Virus record (IMG/VR): IMGVR_UViG_3300009180_000056
Coordinates: 1 to 51,205 of that record
DNA: 51,205 nt
DNA from: a virus
Direction: 5' to 3' (one strand)
Shown: positions 34,223 through 42,303 of the stretch, one piece after another
Numbering within the stretch: position 1 is the stretch's first letter
Layout of the letters: each line of letters opens with the position of its first letter
Made by a program: the position numbers and the translations under genes
Notes under the pieces: generated by a model
Database searches by the model: none
The model's input: the letters and a program-made list of their open reading frames with translations, nothing else
Told to the model about the DNA's origin: nothing

Positions 34223-35164
34223 TTACTCTATTTGTTTCATTTTATATTCACTTAAGTTTCCTTGTAAATCGGCAATGTCTTTATCCCCTTCTAATTTAAT
34301 ACTCCACACTTTTCCCATTAGTTTCCCACAATTCAATCTATGATACAATCTCTCTTGGTCGTTCCACGCATCGGGGTCAAGTACTATAATTATTTTTTTT
34401 GCATTATCATATAGTTTTTTAAATAAATGTTCACCCATAAACTTTCCCAACATTGGGATTGCGTTTGGAATGAAAATACTATCGAACGCACCTTCAACTA
34501 TATAAACAGGTTCGTCCCAATTAATTAAACTTTCATTGAAAATAATGATTTCCTTTTGTACTACGGGGTTCATATACTTTCTTCTCGTTTTGTTTAAAAA
34601 AGAACGAGCAATAAAGTAATTCAACCTTCTATTTTCATCATATGAAGGAATGATAATTCTATTTTCATATACACCTGTTGCACAAAATCCAATATTATAA
34701 AGTTGCAACATCAAATCGGTAATATTCCTACTTTTAATGTAATTGTATGCCTGCTTATATCCTGGTGTTAATTTCATTCCAAAACTTGCATCTTTAAATG
34801 GAATAAATTCTTTTGGTAATTTAACTGGTTTGTATTCTTTTTTATTACCATCCTCATCTTCTTCTGGTTTTAATAAAATATATTTTTTAAGTTGTTTAGG
34901 GTTACCAAACTTCTTAATTAACTTATATATTGAACCGTGTGTTTCGTGAGATTCGGCACATACCCAACACTTATAAACACCATATTTGTAATTGATTTCC
35001 AAGTTTCCTTTACCATCACCTTTTTCTAACCCTTTGATTTCGTGAGAACACACAGGACAGTCAAAAGAGACTTGATATCTATAATCATTATGATTCTTAT
35101 AGTCACCAAATATATCTTCCAAAATTTCAAATACTGCGGAATAATCTACTTCTTGGGTGTTCAT
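34223..35164 (-). CDS. DnaG-type DNA primase
   Basis: 313 residues. A zinc-binding region CPVCSH (C36, C39, H41) with CWVC (C66, C69) is followed by a TOPRIM-like catalytic domain: YIVEGAFDSI (E224) and VLDPDAWND (D263, D265), the glutamate and DxD that hold metal. This corresponds to T4 gp61/T7-type primases, which make short RNA primers on the lagging strand. The partner helicase is not in the window. Located directly after a strong terminator, so its promoter should lie between 35165 and 35191. Confidence 0.9.
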   Translation of the reverse strand: MNTQEVDYSAVFEILEDIFGDYKNHNDYRYQVSFDCPVCSHEIKGLEKGDGKGNLEINYKYGVYKCWVCAESHETHGSIYKLIKKFGNPKQLKKYILLKPEEDEDGNKKEYKPVKLPKEFIPFKDASFGMKLTPGYKQAYNYIKSRNITDLMLQLYNIGFCATGVYENRIIIPSYDENRRLNYFIARSFLNKTRRKYMNPVVQKEIIIFNESLINWDEPVYIVEGAFDSIFIPNAIPMLGKFMGEHLFKKLYDNAKKIIIVLDPDAWNDQERLYHRLNCGKLMGKVWSIKLEGDKDIADLQGNLSEYKMKQIE

Positions 35165-35191
35165 GTTGTATATTATAACAAAAAAATCTTA

Positions 35192-35230
35192 TAAAAAAAA
35201 ATGGAGGCCAGCACACCACCGCTAACCTCC
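35192..35230 (-). terminator. Strong rho-independent terminator after the RuvC-like gene
   Basis: 10-bp stem (GGAGGTTAGC/GCTGGCCTCC, two G-U pairs) with an 8-base loop, then A and nine T on the minus strand. It separates the tail and RuvC genes from the primase-led cluster. Confidence 0.85.
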
Positions 35231-35240
35231 TACCAACCAA

Positions 35241-35260
35241 ACAAGGCTTTTAACCCTTGT
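35241..35260 (-). other. Second hairpin upstream of the terminator
   Basis: ACAAGG/CCTTGT 6-bp stem with an 8-base loop, 10 bases before the terminator stem. The pair of hairpins is more structured and more GC-rich than any other spacer in the window, so a regulatory RNA or attenuator is possible; no known riboswitch pattern is recognised. Confidence 0.4.
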
Positions 35261-35321
35261 CCCGTCCTATTATTAAATATATCATTGATAAATCGTAATA
35301 TAAAATATCAGTTGCCAAATA

Positions 35322-35933
35322 TTATTTATCCAATTGTTTTATCATATTGAAATGACCAATAACTGCGGTCGCAGCGTCGCTCATATCAAAATTTTCTTTT
35401 TTCAATTTACCATTCTTATCGTACAACCATTGAACATCAGGACATACATCATTAACATGATCCCAAATAACTTGTTTCTTATCGATATCTTTTGGATATC
35501 CACCAAATAATACATTACGTCCCTTTTCATTTGGACCTACTAAATCAGGAAACGCATATTTTCTTGCGTTATATGTTGAGATGAATGTTGGAACAATTTC
35601 AAAAATATCATAAATCAATTTACATATCATTGTATTATATCTCAATAATGTACCTACTGTATAAACGTTATTTGAGTTTAATAAAGGTTCCTCAATGATG
35701 ACACGAGTAATACCCATATCTTTATATCCTTCCAAATGTCTTTGAAATGTATTGGCCTTCATCATAAGTTCTTCCAACTTATCTTCAGGTTGTGGTTTAA
35801 TTTTTGGGGAAAAATGTGTTAGTTCCAATAATTTAGAACCTGAAATATCAAACAAAGCAAACCCTATGGTTTTTGTACTAATATCAAGTCCCAGTATCTT
35901 TGGCTTATTCTTAAATTTTACATCTATACTCAT
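35322..35933 (-). CDS. RuvC-like Holliday junction resolvase
   Basis: 203 residues with the RNase H-fold acidic set: ILGLDIST (D17), RVIIEEPLL (E81/E82) and DMSDAATAVIG (D183, D186). The spacing and the SDAATA ending are those of RuvC-family resolvases, which cut four-way junctions; phages use them to resolve recombination and branched replication intermediates before packaging. It follows the baseplate genes, with a terminator 92 bases beyond its stop. Confidence 0.85.
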   Translation of the reverse strand: MSIDVKFKNKPKILGLDISTKTIGFALFDISGSKLLELTHFSPKIKPQPEDKLEELMMKANTFQRHLEGYKDMGITRVIIEEPLLNSNNVYTVGTLLRYNTMICKLIYDIFEIVPTFISTYNARKYAFPDLVGPNEKGRNVLFGGYPKDIDKKQVIWDHVNDVCPDVQWLYDKNGKLKKENFDMSDAATAVIGHFNMIKQLDK

Positions 35934-35971
35934 AATTCTAATATAATGTAATTTAAAATAAATGTAAATCG

Positions 35972-37489
35972 TTAGAAATCAATTTTAACTTGGATTACCT
36001 GACTACCACTTCTTGTTACTGGTGACGATAATTTACCCATTGCTAATGTTTCTTTATTAGAATTAAGTAAAGCCACTTCTGTTATTTTAGATGTACCTGT
36101 AAATGTTGGGTTTTGGGATGTTGTGAATTTACCATCGGGTAGATTTAAATTAAAGACCATTTCTTCAATATCACTTGACCTTACCAATGCAACCGTGCCT
36201 GTAATAGTTCCACCAGACAACGCTCTATCTACACCAAAACCTGATAATGAAGATGAATAATTTCCTACTGCAATGGCTTCGGTGATTTTGGTTTGGTTGA
36301 TTGTAAATGTAAATCCGGTTTTTAAATCATTGATTGCGCTTAAGTCACTTGTGTAATCCCTAATTTTCCAATTATTTGGTGTTGGTTGAACTCCGTTATC
36401 TGTTAATTGATGTAATATATGAAATTGAGTTGCAGTATAACCATTATTTAAATGTTTAAATCCACCACTACTAAATTTAACAGTAACATTTTCATCATTT
36501 GTTGACCCTGTAACTTTCATAAAATAATTACAAGGTAAATCATCAGATACTGTACCTCCACTAAATTTATACGTAACCCACATAGTTTTACCTGTTGTTG
36601 TTAATCCAGTAATTGGGTAATTAGTTGTTACTAAAGTATCCACTTTTGGTGCTGTTAATGTATAATTTCTCGTTGATCCTGTGTCTAATGCTGCAACAAT
36701 TTCCTCATCATCAAATACTACAAGTTTTTGATTGTGAAATATTTTACCAACCGTATTACCAGCATAATCTACTAAATCTCTATATGGTAATTCATATCTT
36801 GAGTTGTAATTAGATACCATTTTTTTATCAACGGTTCCCATAGTAAATGTTGCTCCCGATGTTGCTCCCGTTAATCTGTGATACATAATTGAGGTCAATG
36901 TCACATTAAACGATGTTTGACCCGATGTATTATCAATACAGATGTAATCATCATATTTAAAGAACCTATAAGGGTCTCCAGTGGTTCCGCTCTGTGTATA
37001 ATGTAATATTGCAATTGCTTTTTGTTCTTCAGGTGAAATGATTACCGGAGTTCCAGTAGTGTCATATATTGTTGTTCCTGTATTATATGTTTGTCCTGAA
37101 GATGATGAATAACCTAATAAATTTTTAACCCCAACATACGCATTAGATGTATATATATTTGATAATCCAATCGGATTTTTATCCCAAACCGTACTTAATG
37201 TCCAATCACTATTTGCTGTGACCAAATTCCTACATATTGTGGTATTTGAACTATCTACCGGTATTCCAAAAAATGTACTTCCACTTGTATACCAAATTGG
37301 GTATTTTACATGACTATCTTTGTCAAATGGTGATAATATATTTTGAGTTGTTCCTGTATTATAATTGTATTCAGAATCCCCCACAGCAAAGTAACTTACC
37401 ACAAAATTACCTTTTGCAATAGAGTTTCTACCCTTTTGTGTTAATCTTGCTGCGACCGTTGCTGAATATCCTGTATTTAAAAAGCTCAT
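35972..37489 (-). CDS. Tail or baseplate structural protein (505 residues)
   Basis: Starts MSFLNTGYSATVAARLTQKG with FVVSYFAVGDSEYNYN; the body is Thr/Ser/Gly-rich with strand pattern and the C-terminus reads SGSQVIQVKIDF. I do not recognise a named family, but the composition, the neighbouring baseplate-like protein and the position in the virion gene block support a structural role. The ATG is only 4 bases from a TATTTATA octamer. No membrane segment or enzyme motif seen. Confidence 0.65.
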   Translation of the reverse strand: MSFLNTGYSATVAARLTQKGRNSIAKGNFVVSYFAVGDSEYNYNTGTTQNILSPFDKDSHVKYPIWYTSGSTFFGIPVDSSNTTICRNLVTANSDWTLSTVWDKNPIGLSNIYTSNAYVGVKNLLGYSSSSGQTYNTGTTIYDTTGTPVIISPEEQKAIAILHYTQSGTTGDPYRFFKYDDYICIDNTSGQTSFNVTLTSIMYHRLTGATSGATFTMGTVDKKMVSNYNSRYELPYRDLVDYAGNTVGKIFHNQKLVVFDDEEIVAALDTGSTRNYTLTAPKVDTLVTTNYPITGLTTTGKTMWVTYKFSGGTVSDDLPCNYFMKVTGSTNDENVTVKFSSGGFKHLNNGYTATQFHILHQLTDNGVQPTPNNWKIRDYTSDLSAINDLKTGFTFTINQTKITEAIAVGNYSSSLSGFGVDRALSGGTITGTVALVRSSDIEEMVFNLNLPDGKFTTSQNPTFTGTSKITEVALLNSNKETLAMGKLSSPVTRSGSQVIQVKIDF

Positions 37490-37493
37490 ATGT

Positions 37494-37501
37494 TATAAAT
37501 A
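37494..37501 (-). promoter_or_regulatory. TATTTATA motif before the 505-residue structural gene
   Basis: Octamer 4 bases before the ATG at 37489; it is part of the palindrome TATAAATATTTATA, so it reads on both strands. Confidence 0.35.
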
Positions 37502-37510
37502 TTTATATTA

Positions 37511-39973
37511 TTATTCTATTTCTTCACAATTAAATGTTACACTATCATAAGTTGTGCTACCTGTAATAGGTATACCATATCTTGGTTTTCTATAATCGTA
37601 TTTTGACCTATTAAAAATGTTATTTCCAATTAAGTTTCCACCTGTCCATAATGTAGTTGATGGAACAAATTGTTCTACAACTTTTAACCATGACGGACTC
37701 ATTTTGTTTATAAACTCATTAACCGATGTGAAGTTATATGGGGTGAATCCGGTGTTAGTGGAATAATCATAAAAAACATTTGTTAATCCACTGTATGATT
37801 TACTAAATTTAATACTATTTGAATTTGTTATTACTTTACTTAAAGAGGATATTAAAAACTCTTCAAATGTTACTCCTGTTTGAGGTGTTAAATTACCAAA
37901 TGTTTTACTATTATTTCTTGATCTTCTATAGACGTCATAATCAATAGTTTGTGACGGTGATAGATATATGTTAATATTTTTTCTATTAAGAATTAATTTA
38001 GATGAGTCATCGTCAGTAACAACAGATGCCTTTTTATTATCTATTGAACCTTTAATGTTAAACCCATAGTCTAATCCTGGTAGTGTTCTAAAATTATCAA
38101 AATATTCTTCTCCGTATGTATAATCTTTTGATTTTGTTTTAATGGTTTTAGTTCTACCTGTTAATTGAAAAACTCCATTGACAAATGATCCACTAGATAA
38201 ATCCGTATCAATAATTGTACTAGACCTATGTTCTAAAGTTAAATCATTCCATCCTGAACCTTTTTGGAAAAATATGTCTGAAGATAAATTTGTTGTTTTT
38301 CTTGGTAATCCATTTTCATCAATTGGATATTCATCTCTACTTAATGTTGATGAACTTGTAACTGAACCAGTTGCAAACGTATATCCACTTGTTAATCCTG
38401 TTGTTCCTCCACTATAATATGTAAAAATACTTCCCGTAACTGCAGTTGTTCCTGTAATAACAGTATCAACTTTTGTTCCTTGAATTACATCATATAAATC
38501 GGTTTCTAAATTAGGATTGTTTGGTAATTTTGTTACATTGTATACGTGTTCCTCAATTTTAATCATTGGTTCAGGTGCACCTAAGAATTTTAAGAAAAAT
38601 TCTATAGATACTCTAGTTCCTTTAGATTTATATAGATGAGTAAGGTTAACTAATAATCTTCTATAAAATTCATACTCCGCCTCTATTAATGTCTTACCAA
38701 CTAATAAACCATCAAATACACTATTTTGTCTAGTGTATAATGTATCCTCTAATGTTTTTTCATCAAATAGATTTGTAGTTGTAAGTCCTAGTGTTTGTGA
38801 AAGATTTTTCAATAACACATCGGGAACATTATTTATTCCATCATAACTTACATTACGCATGTAAGCAATATTGTCTATATATTTTTTTACTCTATCAAAT
38901 GACTGACCGTATAATTGAAATATTGATTGTGCTTTTTGGTCATCCGTATCAAACTCAAATAATTGTGGTGCGGTTAAAAATCTTATAATTAAATTAGATT
39001 TGTAATCATCAATCTCATCACCTAAACTACTTAATTGACTAATGTAATCTGCATAATCAATACCAACAATTTGTAAATTCCAACCATCTTTTGTTGTTGG
39101 CCAATTAACATATACATTAACGATTTCAGTTTTAGTTTCATCTAAACTATCTTTCGGTACTTTAAAACTTGCTTGATATTTTGGATTAGTTTCTCTATTT
39201 AATAAAAGAGTTTCTAATTCATCTAACCCACTAAAAAATTCTTCGGTAATTCCATCATTTGGTCTTATTAAAACACTATCGTTTATTGTTGAACCTGTGA
39301 ATGGTTTTCCTTTAACTTTTAATTTAATTAAATTTAATGCGTTAGGTTCGGTATATGAAACAATATCATATGTTAGATTATTATAAACTAAAACATATTT
39401 TGTATATGAAGAATAAAAATTTCTTATTGTGTTATCAGTTGTCGGTAAAGTATTACTTAATGGTTTAATAAGTGTAATATCAAACGGATTAAATAAAATT
39501 GATTTCTGAATATAAAAATCAGTTGTCTTTGCGCTTTCACTATATGTTATTCCTGATAATGTGACGTCAACACTTTTAATGGGACTATCTTTATCAACTA
39601 ATATTGCGGCAGGAAAGTTTGTAATAATATCTGATATTGATACTTGTAATCTTTGTTTTAATGAACCATATAAAGATTTACCAGCATCATTAATTCCACC
39701 TTTAAATTTAATTTTTTCTTTTTTCTTTGCTCTACCATTTTGTGTGGTTGCGGCACTTAATTCTTCCTTTAAATCTTTCAATGTTAAGAAATCAGAAAAA
39801 GGTTGTGATTTAAAATCCTTACTATCTTTTTCAGGAATGACTCTATTAATATCAAAGTTCGTATTAGTCAGTTGACTAGTACCATCAGTAATCTGTGTGC
39901 CGACTAATTTATCACTAAATGTTTCTACACCACTAGCAGCTTCACTTGGAACTTTATATCTTACTTTAGCCAT
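37511..39973 (-). CDS. Large baseplate protein, gpI/gp7-like region suspected
   Basis: 820 residues. The central segment (about 330-480) contains IIRFLTAPQLFEFDTDD, SFDRVKKYIDNIAYMRN and YEFYRRLLVNLTHLYKSKG, followed by VSIEFFLKFLGAPEPMI. Helices of this pattern are typical of tail protein I-type baseplate wedge proteins of contractile tails, which contact sheath and fibres. The family call is by overall pattern, not by exact motif. The remaining parts are beta-rich. The ATG overlaps the previous stop as TAATG. Confidence 0.6.
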   Translation of the reverse strand: MAKVRYKVPSEAASGVETFSDKLVGTQITDGTSQLTNTNFDINRVIPEKDSKDFKSQPFSDFLTLKDLKEELSAATTQNGRAKKKEKIKFKGGINDAGKSLYGSLKQRLQVSISDIITNFPAAILVDKDSPIKSVDVTLSGITYSESAKTTDFYIQKSILFNPFDITLIKPLSNTLPTTDNTIRNFYSSYTKYVLVYNNLTYDIVSYTEPNALNLIKLKVKGKPFTGSTINDSVLIRPNDGITEEFFSGLDELETLLLNRETNPKYQASFKVPKDSLDETKTEIVNVYVNWPTTKDGWNLQIVGIDYADYISQLSSLGDEIDDYKSNLIIRFLTAPQLFEFDTDDQKAQSIFQLYGQSFDRVKKYIDNIAYMRNVSYDGINNVPDVLLKNLSQTLGLTTTNLFDEKTLEDTLYTRQNSVFDGLLVGKTLIEAEYEFYRRLLVNLTHLYKSKGTRVSIEFFLKFLGAPEPMIKIEEHVYNVTKLPNNPNLETDLYDVIQGTKVDTVITGTTAVTGSIFTYYSGGTTGLTSGYTFATGSVTSSSTLSRDEYPIDENGLPRKTTNLSSDIFFQKGSGWNDLTLEHRSSTIIDTDLSSGSFVNGVFQLTGRTKTIKTKSKDYTYGEEYFDNFRTLPGLDYGFNIKGSIDNKKASVVTDDDSSKLILNRKNINIYLSPSQTIDYDVYRRSRNNSKTFGNLTPQTGVTFEEFLISSLSKVITNSNSIKFSKSYSGLTNVFYDYSTNTGFTPYNFTSVNEFINKMSPSWLKVVEQFVPSTTLWTGGNLIGNNIFNRSKYDYRKPRYGIPITGSTTYDSVTFNCEEIE

Positions 39974-40881
39974 TATCCTGTTATGTTATCTAAATTTAAT
40001 GTTTCATCAATACTTGTTCTTTCTTCACGAACTTCATATAATGTCTCGTTAAATTGGTCTTTAATTTCATAAAGATTGTATTGTTTATAGATATTCTTAT
40101 CCTTATCGTAGATAGTGTAAATACCTGGAGCAATTGCCTTAGTTTGGTCACCGTAAAGTGCGTGTGCCAATGTTGATGCGTCATGTTCAACCATTTCAAT
40201 TTCAACCGTTGTTGGGTTGAAGAATGTATTTGTTAAAATAATAGTTTGACCTGGTTCACCGATAAATGGAACCACATTTGGTCTACTTGATGGTGATGAA
40301 CTTGGTGTTACTGTTAAAAATATAAAGTTAGATTGGGAATCGGTATATTGATACCTAATCGCCTTATCTGTTGAGTTTGATAAATTTGCAGTAGTTGGTA
40401 CACAATAAAAAGATGAAGTTACCAATCTATAAAAGTTTGGAACTTTTTGGTAATTGGTCTTATTAATATATTCAATTCTATATCCAACTAATCCTTGTGG
40501 TGTGAATTTTCCTTGGTCGTCAACCGGTACATTACCAATGTCAATGACTAAACCTCTAACTGATGGAAGTGACGCTAAAACTCCACAATCCATAATATTT
40601 GTTCTAACTTGTTTAGGACGTAAATGTAATGTGTAAATTCCCAAATCAGAGAATTGACCCGCTTGTAATTTCAGATTATATAAACCACCTAAAATTTCTT
40701 TATTTGCAACACCACCTGTATTTTCATTATGAAATACCGGTGTTAATATTGCTGTGGAATCTAATTTTGTTAATGTTGGTGTAACGTTCGCAGTTCTACC
40801 CGAAACGTAATGATATAATATCTCTACGTCTGCTGGTGATACGTCTGCGGGTCTTACAATACCATATGATCCTACTGCCAT
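39973..40881 (-). CDS. Structural protein (302 residues), baseplate-associated
   Basis: Starts MAVGSYGIVRPADVSPADVE. Alternates strands and loops (LGIYTLHLRPKQVRTNI; LVIDIGNVPVDDQGKF), with TPSSSPSSRPNVVPF in the middle and a charged C-terminal helix (YEIKDQFNETLYEVREE). No known family. Coupled to the 820-residue gene by TAATG, so a joint place in the baseplate is likely. Confidence 0.6.
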   Translation of the reverse strand: MAVGSYGIVRPADVSPADVEILYHYVSGRTANVTPTLTKLDSTAILTPVFHNENTGGVANKEILGGLYNLKLQAGQFSDLGIYTLHLRPKQVRTNIMDCGVLASLPSVRGLVIDIGNVPVDDQGKFTPQGLVGYRIEYINKTNYQKVPNFYRLVTSSFYCVPTTANLSNSTDKAIRYQYTDSQSNFIFLTVTPSSSPSSRPNVVPFIGEPGQTIILTNTFFNPTTVEIEMVEHDASTLAHALYGDQTKAIAPGIYTIYDKDKNIYKQYNLYEIKDQFNETLYEVREERTSIDETLNLDNITG

Positions 40882-40906
40882 TTTCTTTTATTAATAAATA
40901 TAAATC

Positions 40907-41464
40907 TTATTGTTTTCTAACTTTAAAATACCCATTTCCATATATACTCAATTCACCCATACTATCAATTTCACTTAACCTGAAGTTCCTTTCCATAACT
41001 CCCAATTTACCTCGTTCCACAAAAATGTCAGAATAAACGGTTGGTTGTTCTACAAACCCCAAAAAATGCTCGTTTCTTGTCAGGGTATAGTTAATCACTT
41101 CCTCCTTGGTAAACCCTGTAGTGCTACCTGTAATCATGGTGTACCCGTCAGAATAATCTCTATATTGTAAACTTGTGGAACCAGTGGTATTATGTGTATA
41201 ATTAAATGTATAACCCGTCCAAGTTGTTCCTCCTGTTATTGATCCACTTGTTAATGTTTGTGTATATCCTGTTGCTCCGTATTTTTTTAATTCGGATAAC
41301 TTACTACCTCCAATACCTAAATAAGTAAAACCTGTTGTGGTATATCCCGTTGTTGGGGTATATTCATAATCGTTTAAATAATTTTGTATTACTACAGATT
41401 GTGTTTCACCCGACATTGGGTAAGACGGAACATAAAAAGACATACTTCCAAATAAATCTGACAT
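40907..41464 (-). CDS. Thr/Gly/Tyr-rich structural protein (185 residues)
   Basis: Starts MSDLFGSMSFYVPSYPMSG. Very rich in Thr, Gly and Tyr (TGYTTTGFTYLGIGGSKL) with a more charged C-terminal 50 residues. Probably a beta-type virion protein; no family recognised. An octamer stands 16 bases before the ATG. Confidence 0.55.
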   Translation of the reverse strand: MSDLFGSMSFYVPSYPMSGETQSVVIQNYLNDYEYTPTTGYTTTGFTYLGIGGSKLSELKKYGATGYTQTLTSGSITGGTTWTGYTFNYTHNTTGSTSLQYRDYSDGYTMITGSTTGFTKEEVINYTLTRNEHFLGFVEQPTVYSDIFVERGKLGVMERNFRLSEIDSMGELSIYGNGYFKVRKQ

Positions 41465-41480
41465 ATAAATTATTTACACC

Positions 41481-41488
41481 TATAAATA
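41481..41488 (-). promoter_or_regulatory. TATTTATA motif before the 185-residue structural gene
   Basis: Octamer 16 bases upstream of the ATG at 41464, in the 80-base spacer. Confidence 0.35.
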
Positions 41489-41544
41489 TCTTTATTAGGT
41501 TTTAGGTAATATAAAGATTAATTTAATGTAAATAAAGGGATAGA

Positions 41545-42252
41545 TTAAAGTGAAGTTGGTACATAATAATAATTAAAATTAACATAATATCCTGAAGGAT
41601 TGTATGTTAACCTCATAACACCATGTATACTACTATTTAGTGCACTTAAACTTGTATTTGCCGACCCAAATAATGAAAATACTTTACCCGATTTTGTTAC
41701 AGAAAAACTACTAAATGGTCCATATGTATATGCACCTCCAACTACTAAACCAGTGGAAACGGTGGTTCCACTTAAATAACTCAAAGTAAAATCGGCCGCG
41801 TCTAAATAAGATAATGTTGTGAGTTGTGCAACTTGATGTGAGCCGGGAGATAAAGTGCCGGCACCCATACCAGTGGTGGCAAAGCTATCTTCCGCCCCTG
41901 ATGGATAATCTTCAGTTAATGTTCCTGAATTGGGGGTGTATACCGTTAATGCTGCACTTGTGATATCTTGTGTTGTAGTTGTACTACATGAAGTTGTACT
42001 GGTTAATTTAACATAGTTATCTAAACCTGTTATGCCTGTAATCCCATAATATGGTGATACGGCTAATGAACCTCCATTTACCGCCGATGTTGCTGTTCTT
42101 GTTAAACCCGTAATGATAGTTCTATTATAAACTGCGACGTCGGTTGCAACGTCCCATGAATATATATCGACAGTAAAGTTATTTGGTACTGATGATCCCC
42201 CTGTTAATTGTAAACTAACTTGAGATGTTCCGATTATTGGTCCTGCTGGCAT
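41545..42252 (-). CDS. Thr/Ser-rich structural protein (235 residues)
   Basis: Starts MPAGPIIGTSQVSLQLTGGSS. A string of short beta strands rich in Thr, Ser and Gly, and a terminal YYVNFNYYYVPTSL. No Cys-pair or catalytic motif. Composition and location fit a tail fibre accessory or baseplate decoration. Family unknown. Confidence 0.55.
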   Translation of the reverse strand: MPAGPIIGTSQVSLQLTGGSSVPNNFTVDIYSWDVATDVAVYNRTIITGLTRTATSAVNGGSLAVSPYYGITGITGLDNYVKLTSTTSCSTTTTQDITSAALTVYTPNSGTLTEDYPSGAEDSFATTGMGAGTLSPGSHQVAQLTTLSYLDAADFTLSYLSGTTVSTGLVVGGAYTYGPFSSFSVTKSGKVFSLFGSANTSLSALNSSIHGVMRLTYNPSGYYVNFNYYYVPTSL

Positions 42253-42276
42253 TTTTTAAATTTTAATTTCTTTTAT

Positions 42277-42284
42277 TATAAATA
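42277..42284 (-). promoter_or_regulatory. TATTTATA motif before the 235-residue structural gene
   Basis: Octamer 24 bases upstream of the ATG at 42252, in the 51-base spacer after the large adhesin gene. Confidence 0.35.
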
Positions 42285-42303
42285 TCGTCATTTTTTTTAT
42301 TTT

